A DNA stretch of 64,000 nucleotides from Bacteroidota bacterium (GCA_020048645.1 JAIFMG010000097.1:1-64000); one strand, 5' to 3'. Shown: positions 1 through 9,569, numbered from the stretch's first letter. The notes: generated from the letters alone by a model not told the origin. Program-made: numbers and translations.

Positions 1-420
1 ACCGTACAGACGTTGCGCGCAACCGTACAGACGTTGCGCGCAACGTCTCTACCGCGACGGCGGCCACGCACCCCTACCGTAGAGACGTTGCGCGCAACGT
101 CTGTACCGCGACGGCGGCCACCCACCCCTACCGTAGAGACGTTGCGCGCAACGTCTGTACCGCGACGACGGCCACGCACCCCTACCGTAGAGACGTTGCG
201 CGCAACGTCTGTACCGCGACGGCGGCCACCCTACCGTACAGTAGAGACGTTGCGCGCAACGTCTCTACCGCGACGGCGGCCACGCACCCCTACCGTACAG
301 ACGTTGCGCGCAACCGTACAGACGTTGCGCGCAACGTCTCTACCGCGACGGCGGCCACGCACCCCAACCGTACAGACGTTGCGCGCAACCGTACAGACGT
401 TGCGCGCAACGTCTCTACCG
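1..420. repeat. Palindromic repeat array, core AGACGTTGCGCGCAACGTCT, 54-bp and 21-bp periods; continues off the left edge
   Basis: GACGTTGCGCGCAAC starts at 9, 30, 84, 138, 192, 246, 300, 321, 375 and 396 (spacings 21 or 54); linker CGACGGCGGCCACGCACCCCTACC. Confidence 0.95.
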
Positions 421-471
421 TTTGAGGATTCGCTGGCGAATGACTACTTTCGGGGCACAAATGCCCAACCG

Positions 472-1890
472 ATGGACAGTCCCTCGATCCGCGCCCTGCT
501 GGGCCAAGCCTTGCCCTTCGCGCCGACGCCCTCGCAGGAGCGGCTGCTGGAGGCCCTGGCCGATTTCCTGGCCCAGCCGCGGCCCGAGCAGGTGTTCCTG
601 CTGAAGGGCTACGCGGGCACGGGCAAGACCTCCTCGCTCAAGGCGCTGGTGTCGATACTGCCCGCGCTGGGGCGGCGGCCGGTGCTGCTGGCGCCCACGG
701 GCAGGGCCGCCAAGGTGCTCTCGGACCTGAGCGGGCAGCCGGCCTCGACGGTACACCGCAAGATCTACCGGCAGGAGACCGGCGCCTACGGGGCTCGCTT
801 CCAGTTGGATAGGAACCTGCACAAGCGGGCGCTGTTCATCGTGGACGAGGCCTCGATGGTCTCGAACGAGTCGAACGAGAACGCGGCCTTCGGCTCGGGC
901 CGACTGCTGGAGGACCTGCTGGAGTTCGTGCAGGCGGGCGAGGATTGCCAGCTCATGTTCATCGGCGACATCGCGCAGCTCCCGCCCGTGGGCACGCGGG
1001 TGAGCCCGGCGCTGAACAAGGTCGCGCTGCGCCGGATGGGCCTGGAGCCGCTGGAGGTGGAGCTGACGGACGTGGTGCGCCAGGCCCAGGACTCGGGCAT
1101 CCTGCACAACGCGACGATGCTGCGCGAGGCCCTGCCCGCCTTCAAGGACGAGCCGAAGATCCCGCGGTTCCGCTGGGAGGGATTCGACGACGTGGCCCGC
1201 GTCAACGGCAGCGAGCTGGTGGAGCTGGTCAACGAGTCGTTCGACCAGGTGGGCATCGACCAGACGGTGCTCATCACGCGCTCCAACAAGCGGGCCCTGC
1301 TCTTCAACCAGGGCATCCGCAACGCGGTGCTCTACCGCGACGACGAAATCTCGGGCGGAGACCAGGTCATGGTCGTGAAAAACAACTACTTCTGGCTGCG
1401 CGACAACCCCAAGGCGCCTTTCATCGCCAACGGCGACACGGCCGAGATCCTGCACCTGGGCCGACACAGCGAGCGGCACGGCCTGAACTTCCGCGACGCC
1501 ACGCTGCGCCTGAAAAGCCTCGACCTGGAGCTCGACGCCAAGATCCTGCTCGACGCCCTGCACTCCGAGTCGCCCGGCCTGGGCGAGCAGCAGCAGCGCG
1601 CGCTCTACGAGTCGGTCTCGCAGGAGTATGCCCACGTGGGCAACGCCCGCGAGCGGCAGAAGCTCATCCGCGAGGACCCGTTTTTCAACGCCTTGCAGCT
1701 CAAGTTCTCCTACGCCATCACCTGCCACAAGGCCCAGGGCGGGCAATGGCGCCGCGTCTTCATCGACCAGGGCTACTTCGTGGACGACATGCTCGACCTG
1801 GAATACCTGCGCTGGCTCTACACCGCCCTGACCCGCGCGACCGAGAAGCTCTACTGGGTCAACTTCCAACCCTCGTTTTTTGAGGATTGA
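472..1890 (+). CDS. RecD/UvrD-like ATP-dependent helicase (AAA family ATPase, UvrD_C_2-like C-terminus)
   Basis: Walker A KGYAGTGKTSS, Walker B FIVDEASM, C-terminal SYAITCHKAQGGQWRRVFID...YTALTRATEKLYWV; likely start Met at 472, though the frame is open from 13 through the repeats. Confidence 0.85.
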   Translation: MDSPSIRALLGQALPFAPTPSQERLLEALADFLAQPRPEQVFLLKGYAGTGKTSSLKALVSILPALGRRPVLLAPTGRAAKVLSDLSGQPASTVHRKIYRQETGAYGARFQLDRNLHKRALFIVDEASMVSNESNENAAFGSGRLLEDLLEFVQAGEDCQLMFIGDIAQLPPVGTRVSPALNKVALRRMGLEPLEVELTDVVRQAQDSGILHNATMLREALPAFKDEPKIPRFRWEGFDDVARVNGSELVELVNESFDQVGIDQTVLITRSNKRALLFNQGIRNAVLYRDDEISGGDQVMVVKNNYFWLRDNPKAPFIANGDTAEILHLGRHSERHGLNFRDATLRLKSLDLELDAKILLDALHSESPGLGEQQQRALYESVSQEYAHVGNARERQKLIREDPFFNALQLKFSYAITCHKAQGGQWRRVFIDQGYFVDDMLDLEYLRWLYTALTRATEKLYWVNFQPSFFED

Positions 1891-2053
1891 GAAGCCTGTT
1901 GGGGCCTCTGGCAGCTTTTCATGTTCCCTCCTTTGCTTTTTTGTTTTTTTAAAAACTTTTCTTTTGTAGTTTTATCCGGGCAACGCCCAAGCCGAAAGGC
2001 GTTCGGCAAGATGCCAATGGACCGGTACAACTTCACAAAAAACAAATAACCCT

Positions 2054-2458
2054 ATGGAAACCATCGCAGAAACTCCTTACCAGTTCCTCCGTTATGACGA
2101 AGAAAAATCCTTGCTGGTACTGGTCTGGAAAGCCGAGACCGAACACATCGACGAGGAAGGTCTCATGCGGGAAATCGGCCTGTTCATCCAAGAACTCAAG
2201 CGCCTGAACGTCAGGTACGCGATAGGCGACGATCGCAACTTCATGTATTCCTTGACGCCCGAGGTGCAAGAGCAGGTGAACCAGGGCCAGATTGCCAACT
2301 TGAACCACACCACGCTGCGCAAGCTGGCGCATGTCATGAGCACCGAGATGATGGCCCAGATGAGCATCGAGCAACTCTTCGAGGAAAACGTCAGCAAGAC
2401 TTACCACGACAACTACTTCGACACCCTGGAAGAAGCCATCGCCTGGTGCATGGCCTGA
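2054..2458 (+). CDS. Small STAS/SpoIIAA-like protein (tentative)
   Basis: 134 aa ORF, alpha/beta pattern, C-terminal DTLEEAIAWCMA resembling the end of the 44042..44458 ORF (DVETAMAWLLEAE). Confidence 0.55.
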   Translation: METIAETPYQFLRYDEEKSLLVLVWKAETEHIDEEGLMREIGLFIQELKRLNVRYAIGDDRNFMYSLTPEVQEQVNQGQIANLNHTTLRKLAHVMSTEMMAQMSIEQLFEENVSKTYHDNYFDTLEEAIAWCMA

Positions 2459-2478
2459 AAGGGCCGGCCCGCCAAAGC

Positions 2479-2517
2479 CGCAGGCCCCTGCCGATGCCAA
2501 GCCGGGAGGGGCCTGCG
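2479..2517 (+). terminator. Rho-independent terminator downstream of 2054..2458
   Basis: CGCAGGCCCCT...AGGGGCCTGCG 11-bp stem followed by a short T run. Confidence 0.6.
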
Positions 2518-2608
2518 CGTTTTGGTGGGCAGTCGCATGAGCGGGGGAATCATACCAAGTTGCTTTCCAACGTGATAGATTGATTGGGTAGGTCTTGGTT
2601 TTCGCATT

Positions 2609-2694
2609 GAACCCCTACGGGGTTCTGGTTCGCTGCGGTTCTCTACTCCCCGGATTTCATCCGGGGCTATTTGCATTCCATCCCTTCAGGATGG
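2609..2694. repeat. Three-hairpin intergenic repeat-like element
   Basis: GAACCCC-TAC-GGGGTTC, CCCCGGAT-TTC-ATCCGGGG, CCATCC-CTTCA-GGATGG in succession. Confidence 0.7.
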
Positions 2695-2760
2695 GCAAAG
2701 CAGCCCGCTTTTGTCGAAAACTGATGTTTCGGATATTTCACCAACCAACGCGACTTGGCA

Positions 2761-3600
2761 TCATGTCTTGGCCAGGGTCGCGGGGTTGTTGAGGCGGGCG
2801 TACTCCAGGCACTTTTCCCAGTCGGCGGCGTAGGCGTCGCGGACGGCCTGCAAGGACATCTTGTCGATCAGGGGCTCATCGGGCACGCGCGAGCTGGGAG
2901 CGATTCCGGCCAGGTAGAGGGCCGGGTAGCGGTAGAGCTTCTCTCCCATCCGGCGCAGCCGCGTGAGCACGGGGCTGGAGCTCGCCGCGCGCGGCTTGGC
3001 GTAAACGGTCTTGTTCCACTCGCGGATGATCTTGAGCTGCTTTTCGGAATAGGACTTGTGCTTGGGCTTGAGGCTGATCTTTTCGCGGGGGTAGCTGGCG
3101 CCCATGTATCGGGCCAACTGGTCGAAAAATGCCCAGGGGTCGGCCAGGAGGTCGTCGTAGAACAGCACGAGCGGCTTGTGTTGGAAGCACTTTTCGAGCT
3201 GCTCGATCTTCGTGTAGAACTCGAGCTCGCTCCGGTCCCAGAGGCCCTTGTTGTGCTCGATGTCGATGAAGCCCTCGAAGGGGACGTGGATCCCGTTCTT
3301 GACGTGCCGGCGGTACTGCGAGGCGGCCCAACTGTCTTGGCGGCGCAGCAGAAGGATGGGGCGGGCCTGCGGATGGTAGGCCGAAAACCACTGGGCCTCG
3401 CTCTGGAGCTGGCGATCGAACTCCCTTGATATCAGGTACTTGTTGCGTTTTTCGGAAGCGATGATCTCGATGGAGCGCTTGTATCTCGTACACTGGATGT
3501 AGCGGATTCCTTCCAACTTGGGGAAGAAGCGGTACTGCAAGTAGGTCGAGGCGACCTTGCCGAGGCCGACGTGGAAGAAGATTTCGGGTTGGGCGGACAT
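2761..3600 (-). CDS. Sulfotransferase-like protein
   Basis: MSAQPEIFFHVGLGKVASTYLQYRFFPKL (PAPS-loop-like N-terminus), ILLLRRQDSWAASQYRRHVKNG. Confidence 0.65.
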   Translation of the reverse strand: MSAQPEIFFHVGLGKVASTYLQYRFFPKLEGIRYIQCTRYKRSIEIIASEKRNKYLISREFDRQLQSEAQWFSAYHPQARPILLLRRQDSWAASQYRRHVKNGIHVPFEGFIDIEHNKGLWDRSELEFYTKIEQLEKCFQHKPLVLFYDDLLADPWAFFDQLARYMGASYPREKISLKPKHKSYSEKQLKIIREWNKTVYAKPRAASSSPVLTRLRRMGEKLYRYPALYLAGIAPSSRVPDEPLIDKMSLQAVRDAYAADWEKCLEYARLNNPATLAKT

Positions 3601-3760
3601 GGGGCAGGTTTTGGGGGTGATGCCCCGCGAAGATAGGCGGCTTGCGCGAAACGCAAAGCCTGGGGCGGATGACCGGAGGCCACAAAAACGAGCGTCCGCG
3701 GGCGGCTGGCCCGAGGCCCCGCCCGCGGACGGCGGAAAGTGAAGGCTGGCGAAGCCTTGC

Positions 3761-5683
3761 TTATTCGTGGAAGATGATCTCGACGCGGCGGTTGCGGGCA
3801 CGGCCTTCGGGGGTATCGTTGGTGTCGATGGGCTTGGCCTCGCCTTCCGAAAGGACCTTGATCTGGCTGCCGCTGACTCCCTTGGCCATGAGCAGGTCGG
3901 CGGCGCCTTGCGCGCGCTGTCGGCCGACGACGATGTTGACCTCCTCGGAGCCGACGTTGTCGGTATGGCCGATGAGCGAGACGGAGCTGCCGGGCACCCG
4001 CGCCAGGAGCAGGGCGAGCCTGTCGAGCTTCTCGACCAGCGAGGACGGCGGCGCGGTGAGGTTGAAGCCGTAGGTGGACGCCTCGAAGACCTTGCTGGGC
4101 AGGACGGGCGCGGGCTCCGCGGTGGTGGCTACGGTCGTGGTGGTGGTCGTGGCCGTGGTTGTCGTTGGGGTTTCCACGTCCTGCTCTTGGTCGCTGGCCC
4201 CGGTCGCAGGCTCGGTCGAGGCGGTCTGCTCGGCCGCGTTCTCGGTGCTGGCGACTTCGGCAGGCTCGGGCCGGGTGGCGGCCAGCACCTGGTCGATGGA
4301 CTCGCCCTTCTCGACAGCCTGGGCCAACTGCTCCATCAGGCCCTGGTCGAACTTGACGGGCTGCTGGCCTTCGGTGAAGATGACCTGGAAGAGGTTGTAG
4401 TTGTGCTCGCTGCCGTCGCCCACGGTGGCGTAGAAGGCCTGGTTGGGTCCGACGGGGCTGAAGTAGATGTCGTGTTGGGAGCTGTTGATGGGGTAGCCGA
4501 GGTTCTGGGCCTGCCCCCATTGGCCGTCGTCTTGCAGCGGGCAGACGAAAATGTCGAATCCGCCGAGGGTCTGGTGGCCTTTGGAGCTGAAATAGAGCTT
4601 CTTGCCATCTTGGCAGATGCGGACGGACATTTCCTCCTCGGGGGTGTTGGCCTGGGGGCCGAGGGCCACGGGCTCGGACCAGTTGCCCTGCTCGTCGCGC
4701 CGGGAGGTGTAGATGTCCATGTTTCCGCCGCGGTCGCTGGTGAAGAAGGCCGTCTTTCCGTCGGGGTGCAGGGCGAAGGAATGCTCGCGGGCGCGGGAGT
4801 TGATGGGCTCGGGCAGGGGCTCGGGCTTCTGCCAGTTGCCTTGGGGGCCTTTGGTGGCCACGAAGATGTCGCCCTGCTGGCGGGCGTTGTAGAGGAAGAG
4901 CTGCTGGCCGTCGAAGCTGAAGCTCAGTGCGGCGTCGTGGTTGCGGGTGTTGACGGGCCGGCCGAGGTTGCGGGGCTGGGCGAAGCGCTCGCCCTGAAGC
5001 TCGGCCACGAAGATGTCCTCGTAGTGCATCCTGTCGGAGGCGCTTTCGAGGTCGCCAAGGGAGCCGTCCTTGCGTTGCGCGAGCAGGAGCATGCTGCCGT
5101 CGGGGCTGGCCACGGGGGCGTACTCGGGGCCCTGGGTGTTGAGCTCGTCGAGGGGGCGCATCATCACGCTCAGGGTGTCCTGGAGCAGGACTATCCCGAA
5201 GAGGCACTCGTCCTCGAAGCGGGTCAACTGGGCCTCGAAGGCCTCGTCGAGCCACTGGCTTTGGGCGGCGCGGTAGGCGCGCATGTGGCGCAGGGCGTTC
5301 TGGTAGTCGTAGTTGCGGTGGTAGGCCAAGGCCATCCAGTAATCGACGTTCTCGGAGACGGGCGGGTCGGCCTTGGCGGCCTCGCCCAGGTGGAAGAGGG
5401 CCTTGTCGTTCTGTAAGGTCTGCATGTAGGCCAGGCCGAGCTTGTAGTCGAGCGCGGGGTTGTTGGCGATGACGGCGTTGGCGTCGAGGTAGAGGTCGAT
5501 GGCCTCTCCGAAGCGCTGGGCGTTGAAAAGCTGGTCGGCCTTGCGCCAGGCGAGGCTCTGCGCCCTGAAGTTGGCCAGTCCGGCGGACATGGAGCGCGCT
5601 CTGGTCGTATCCTGGGCCACCGCGTCGGGGTGGGCCAGGCCCAGGCAGAGCGCTGCCGCCAAAAGTATAGGGTTGGATTTCAT
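3761..5683 (-). CDS. OmpA family protein with TPR and PD40/WD40-like beta-propeller
   Basis: Signal peptide, TPR-like N-terminus, repeats such as DGKTAFFTSDRGGNMDIYTSRRDEQGNW, C-terminal SVSLIGHTDNVGSEEVN...GRARNRRVEIIFHE. Confidence 0.9.
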   Translation of the reverse strand: MKSNPILLAAALCLGLAHPDAVAQDTTRARSMSAGLANFRAQSLAWRKADQLFNAQRFGEAIDLYLDANAVIANNPALDYKLGLAYMQTLQNDKALFHLGEAAKADPPVSENVDYWMALAYHRNYDYQNALRHMRAYRAAQSQWLDEAFEAQLTRFEDECLFGIVLLQDTLSVMMRPLDELNTQGPEYAPVASPDGSMLLLAQRKDGSLGDLESASDRMHYEDIFVAELQGERFAQPRNLGRPVNTRNHDAALSFSFDGQQLFLYNARQQGDIFVATKGPQGNWQKPEPLPEPINSRAREHSFALHPDGKTAFFTSDRGGNMDIYTSRRDEQGNWSEPVALGPQANTPEEEMSVRICQDGKKLYFSSKGHQTLGGFDIFVCPLQDDGQWGQAQNLGYPINSSQHDIYFSPVGPNQAFYATVGDGSEHNYNLFQVIFTEGQQPVKFDQGLMEQLAQAVEKGESIDQVLAATRPEPAEVASTENAAEQTASTEPATGASDQEQDVETPTTTTATTTTTTVATTAEPAPVLPSKVFEASTYGFNLTAPPSSLVEKLDRLALLLARVPGSSVSLIGHTDNVGSEEVNIVVGRQRAQGAADLLMAKGVSGSQIKVLSEGEAKPIDTNDTPEGRARNRRVEIIFHE

Positions 5684-5729
5684 GGTTTTAGGTTTAGTTG
5701 GGTGGGAAACAATCGGGAGGCGGACGAGC

Positions 5730-6683
5730 TCACCACAGCAGGTCGTTGCGGATGTCGTCGGTCTCGTAGGCCGGGTGGTTCTCGCGCTTTTTGAAGGTGA
5801 AGGCGATGCGCAGCTCGTGCGAGCCGCTGCTGACCGTCGAGAGCTCGCTGGTTATCAGGTCATAAGAGTAGTAGATCGCCATGAAGTCCTGGAAGCGCAA
5901 GCCCAGCAGGACGACGGCGGCGTCGCGGAAGCGGTACGAGAGGCCCAGGTCGAAGGTCTGCCCGAAGGTGAACTGTCCGCCCACCTGGAGCTCCAGGGGC
6001 TCGCCCGCGGCCAGGCCCAGGGTGAAATTGGGCTTGAACATGACCGGCTTGTGCTGCCCCAGCAGCAAACCGCCTGAAACGTAAGTCTTCAGGTACGAAT
6101 CGTAGGAAGTCTCAATATCGTAATCCTCTCGAAATGAGTGCTGGAACAACTGGTAGGCCGACACGCCCAGGAAAAAAGTCCGGTTGTAGGCCAGCATCCC
6201 GAGGTTCAGGTCGGGCGACCATCGGCTGACGAACTTCTTGTCGAGCAGCAGGGGGTCGGGCTGGGGCAGGGTGATCTGGTTGCCCATGATCCAGAAGTTG
6301 GTCATGTTCAGGCCGAGGCCCGCCGAGAGGTTGAAGCCGTCGAGGGTGAAGTGCCGGGCGTAGGCCAATCCGCCCCAGAAGCCCCGCGAGGGGCCGTAGG
6401 AGTCGTTGAGCACGTATCCGCCCAGGCCGGAATTGGCCCCCACGGCGCCGTTGTAGCTGAACATCTGGGAGATGGGCGCTCCCTCGATGCCGAGCCATTG
6501 CGAGCGGTGGTGTATCTGCACCTGGTGCTCGAAGTTGGAGCCGGCCACTGCCGGGTTGAAGTAGAAGAGGTCGAGGCCGCGCTGGCTGAACTGCGGCAAC
6601 TGCTGGGCCTGGGCCACGGGCGGCAACGCCAAGGCCAGCCCCACGAGCAGCGGCGCGATCCTTTGGGTCAATTTCATGTTCAT
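5730..6683 (-). CDS. PorP/SprF family type IX secretion system membrane protein
   Basis: QQLPQFSQRGLDLFYFNPAVAGSN...HHRSQWLGIEGAPISQMFSYNG; typical length and signal peptide. Alternative start 6713 overlaps the upstream stop (ATGA). Confidence 0.9.
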   Translation of the reverse strand: MNMKLTQRIAPLLVGLALALPPVAQAQQLPQFSQRGLDLFYFNPAVAGSNFEHQVQIHHRSQWLGIEGAPISQMFSYNGAVGANSGLGGYVLNDSYGPSRGFWGGLAYARHFTLDGFNLSAGLGLNMTNFWIMGNQITLPQPDPLLLDKKFVSRWSPDLNLGMLAYNRTFFLGVSAYQLFQHSFREDYDIETSYDSYLKTYVSGGLLLGQHKPVMFKPNFTLGLAAGEPLELQVGGQFTFGQTFDLGLSYRFRDAAVVLLGLRFQDFMAIYYSYDLITSELSTVSSGSHELRIAFTFKKRENHPAYETDDIRNDLLW

Positions 6684-6709
6684 GGTTTTGGTTTCTAGGG
6701 AGTTGGGCT

Positions 6710-7039
6710 TCATCGCAGGATCGTTACCACGCCGGTGCGGGTGTCTTGGCCGACCTTGAGCAGGTAGTAGTAGGTTCCGGCGGGCAGGGGCTGCTGGCTG
6801 TTCTGGTCGGTCCCGTCCCAGTTGTTCGCGTAACGGCTTGTCTCCCAGACGGTCTGGCCGTTGCGGTTGAAGACCAGCAGATGGTGCTCGGGCTGGCTTT
6901 CCAGGTTTTCGATGACCCAGGTCTCGTTGGTGCCGTCGCCATTGGGCGAGAAGCCCGAGTAGATGTTCAGCTCTTGGGCCTGCGCCGCGGCAGAGACTCC
7001 CAAGAAGGACAGGCCGAGAATTATGTTACGGAGTTTCAT
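6710..7039 (-). CDS. Secreted mini-protein consisting of a gliding-motility-associated C-terminal (CHU_C) domain
   Basis: Signal peptide then directly NIYSGFSPNGDGTNETWVIENLESQPEHHLLVFNRNGQTVWETSRYANNWDGTDQNSQQPLPAGTYYYLLKV. Confidence 0.85.
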   Translation of the reverse strand: MKLRNIILGLSFLGVSAAAQAQELNIYSGFSPNGDGTNETWVIENLESQPEHHLLVFNRNGQTVWETSRYANNWDGTDQNSQQPLPAGTYYYLLKVGQDTRTGVVTILR

Positions 7040-7271
7040 GCAGGATGCGATATTGTGGTTTCGTGTTGGTGCCAAATTACATTTTCGTTAACAAAGTTCG
7101 AAAAAAATCGCCAGAATACCTCTTTTTTTGGGAAAAATCCTGACCTGGCGTTGGCAAAGCAAGATGTTTCGAGGTCCGCCACCGCTTGGCATGGCTTTGG
7201 CGATTGCACGTGGACACATGCCCATGCTGCGCCGAAAAAGCTACCTTGGTGCAGCCAAAACCCTGGAAAAG

Positions 7272-9569
7272 ATGAAAGACCTCCTGGCCCGCGTGGCCCT
7301 ACTGCTGCTGGTGCTTTCGCACGGCCCGAGCTTCGGCCAGGCTTTCCGCTACGACTCGGTGGCCTCGCACTACAAAGGCCTGAACCCTTGGGTCAAGGTA
7401 TTGCCCGACAACGGGTGGGACTTCGAGCAGGCCGCGGCGCTCGACTGGAGCCAGGCCCCGGCCTACCCGGCGGCGGCCGACAGCCTGCGCGAAGGCCAGG
7501 CCTACTGGCTGCGGCTCGAGATCGAGTCGCGGCACAAGAAGGAGGCCGAGTGGATGCTCTTCCTGGGCCCGGTGGACTACCTCGACGCCTACCTGCTGGC
7601 CCCGGGCCTGCCGCCGCGGCACCTGCGCTCGGGCCTGCTGGTGCCCGACTCGCTCAAGGCGGTGGCCGAGAACCGCGGCAAGGGCAGCCGCCAGCTCGTG
7701 CCCATCGTCCTGCCCGGCGCCCGCGAGGGCGAGGCCTCGCGGCTGGTGGTGCTCGTCCGGGCCCGCAACCTGGCCCCCTGGCCCATCGCGCTCGACCTCT
7801 GGCTCCAGCGCCCCAAGGACTACAAGAACGACTACGACGAGTTCATCGCCCGCCGCAACCTGCTCCAGGGCAGTTTCCAGGGCATCCTCTGGTTCACCAT
7901 CCTGTTCAACCTCCTGCTCTACTTCCCCAGCCGCGACCGCACCTTCCTGTTCCACGTCTTCTACATGCTCTTCGCCTCGCTGTTCCTGATGAACCGCTTC
8001 GGGCTGACGCAGGCCTGGCTGACAGGGCGTTTCCCCATGGCCTACTACTACTTGCGGGCCCTGACGCCGGCCATGCTGGGGCTTTTCTACCTGCTGTTCA
8101 TGGACCATTACCTCTACCTGCGGCGGCGCTTCCCGAAGATAACGCGGCTCATGTTCGGCATGATGGCCCTGCTGGTCCTCGACGCGCTCGCGGGCGTGGC
8201 CATCCTGCTGGCCAGCTTCGACCACGCCCTGTTCGACCGCATGACCAACATGGTGCTCCTGGGCGTGCTGCTGGCCGCCTCGGGCATCCTGGTTTACATC
8301 TCGCGCTACAAGTCCCGGCAGTCGGGCTTCTTCATCCTGGGCTCGCTGATGGTGGGGCTGGCCGGCTCGGTTTACATCTTCTCGATGCTCGAGCCGCGGT
8401 TCGTGGCCGACAAGGTGCTGGTCTTCCAGTTCGGCATCATCGGCGAGGTGCTGCTCTTCACCGTCGGGCTGATCTTCCGCTGGAACGAGAGCGAGCGCCG
8501 CCAGCGCGAGATGCAGGAAAGGCTGATCGTGCAGCTCAAGGAAAACCAGGGGCTGCAACAGCGCGCCAACCGCGAGCTCGAGGCCAAAGTGCGCGAACGG
8601 ACGGCCGAAATCCAGCAGCAGAAGGAGGAAATCCTCAGCCAGCGCGACTACTTGGAGCTCGTCAACCAAGAGCTCGAGCAGCAGAAGGAGGAGGTCATGG
8701 CCCAGCGCGACAAAATCGGCCAGCAGAAGCGCCGCCTCGAGCTCCAGCACCTCAAGACGCTCTGGCAGCGCGACAAGATCGAGGAGCAGAACCAGCACAT
8801 CACCGACAGCATCCGCTACGCCCAGCGCATCCAGAAGGCCCTGCTGCCGCCGCCCGAGCAGATCGCCGAAGACCTGCCCGAGAGCTTCATCTTCTTCCGG
8901 CCCCTGCACATCGTCAGCGGCGACTTCTACTGGGCGCGCCGCCAGGGCGAGCACATGGCCCTGGTGGCCGCCGACAGCACCGGGCACGGCGTGCCGGGCG
9001 CCTTCATGAGCATGCTCGGCACGGCCTTGCTCAACGAACTGGCGCCCAGGCAGTTGGCCCGAAAGGAACCTAGCCCCGCCCTGCTCCTGGCCGAGCTGCG
9101 GGCCAAGGTCATCGACGCCCTGCGCCAAACGGGCAAATCGGGCGAGAACCAGGACGGATTCGACATGTCGGTCTGCTTCGTCCACCTGCCCACCGGGCGG
9201 CTGCGCTGGGCGGGCGCCAACAACCCGCTGCTAGTCTGCCGCGGCCCCAGCCTCATCGAGCTCCGCCCCGACCGCATGCCCGTGGGCATCTTCACCCTGG
9301 CCGACACCGACTTCACCGAGCACAGCCTCCGCCTGCGCCCCCGCGACTGCGTCTATCTCTTCTCCGACGGGTTCGAGGACCAGTTCGGCGGCCCCGAGGG
9401 CAAGAAATTCAAGTCCAAGCCGTTCAGGGCCCTGGTACGCGGCCTCGCCCCGCTGGCCACCGCCGAGCAGGCCGAGGCTTTCGCCCAGGAGTTCGACCGG
9501 TGGAAGGGCAGCAAGTTCGAGCAGGTGGACGACGTCCTGCTCATGGGATTCCGCTACAAGGCGCCCTGA
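7272..9569 (+). CDS. 7TMR-DISM membrane sensor with coiled coil and SpoIIE-type PP2C phosphatase
   Basis: N-terminal DISMED-like domain, about 7 TM segments, coiled coil, HIVSGDFYWARR...ADSTGHGVPGAFMSMLG...LFSDGFEDQFGG. Confidence 0.9.
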   Translation: MKDLLARVALLLLVLSHGPSFGQAFRYDSVASHYKGLNPWVKVLPDNGWDFEQAAALDWSQAPAYPAAADSLREGQAYWLRLEIESRHKKEAEWMLFLGPVDYLDAYLLAPGLPPRHLRSGLLVPDSLKAVAENRGKGSRQLVPIVLPGAREGEASRLVVLVRARNLAPWPIALDLWLQRPKDYKNDYDEFIARRNLLQGSFQGILWFTILFNLLLYFPSRDRTFLFHVFYMLFASLFLMNRFGLTQAWLTGRFPMAYYYLRALTPAMLGLFYLLFMDHYLYLRRRFPKITRLMFGMMALLVLDALAGVAILLASFDHALFDRMTNMVLLGVLLAASGILVYISRYKSRQSGFFILGSLMVGLAGSVYIFSMLEPRFVADKVLVFQFGIIGEVLLFTVGLIFRWNESERRQREMQERLIVQLKENQGLQQRANRELEAKVRERTAEIQQQKEEILSQRDYLELVNQELEQQKEEVMAQRDKIGQQKRRLELQHLKTLWQRDKIEEQNQHITDSIRYAQRIQKALLPPPEQIAEDLPESFIFFRPLHIVSGDFYWARRQGEHMALVAADSTGHGVPGAFMSMLGTALLNELAPRQLARKEPSPALLLAELRAKVIDALRQTGKSGENQDGFDMSVCFVHLPTGRLRWAGANNPLLVCRGPSLIELRPDRMPVGIFTLADTDFTEHSLRLRPRDCVYLFSDGFEDQFGGPEGKKFKSKPFRALVRGLAPLATAEQAEAFAQEFDRWKGSKFEQVDDVLLMGFRYKAP

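Noticed and set aside
1-420. CRISPR-like array
   Set aside because: Spacers are the same sequence, units are self-palindromic with 54/21-bp periods, and no cas genes are present.
415-1869. 484-aa antisense ORF in the helicase
   Set aside because: Shadow ORF; helicase motifs lie on the plus strand.
3432-5255. 607-aa minus-strand ORF and 549-aa plus-strand ORF (3767..5416) overlapping OmpA
   Set aside because: Low-complexity R/P/G or V/L/G translations; the OmpA/PD40 frame is convincing.
8600-8790. Repetitive CAGCAGAAGGAGGA sequence as a DNA repeat element
   Set aside because: It encodes a heptad-like coiled coil in the SpoIIE phosphatase; protein-level repetition explains it.
7299-9185. 628-aa antisense ORF and 775-aa shifted ORF (6746..9073)
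   Set aside because: Shadows of the 7TMR-DISM/SpoIIE gene.
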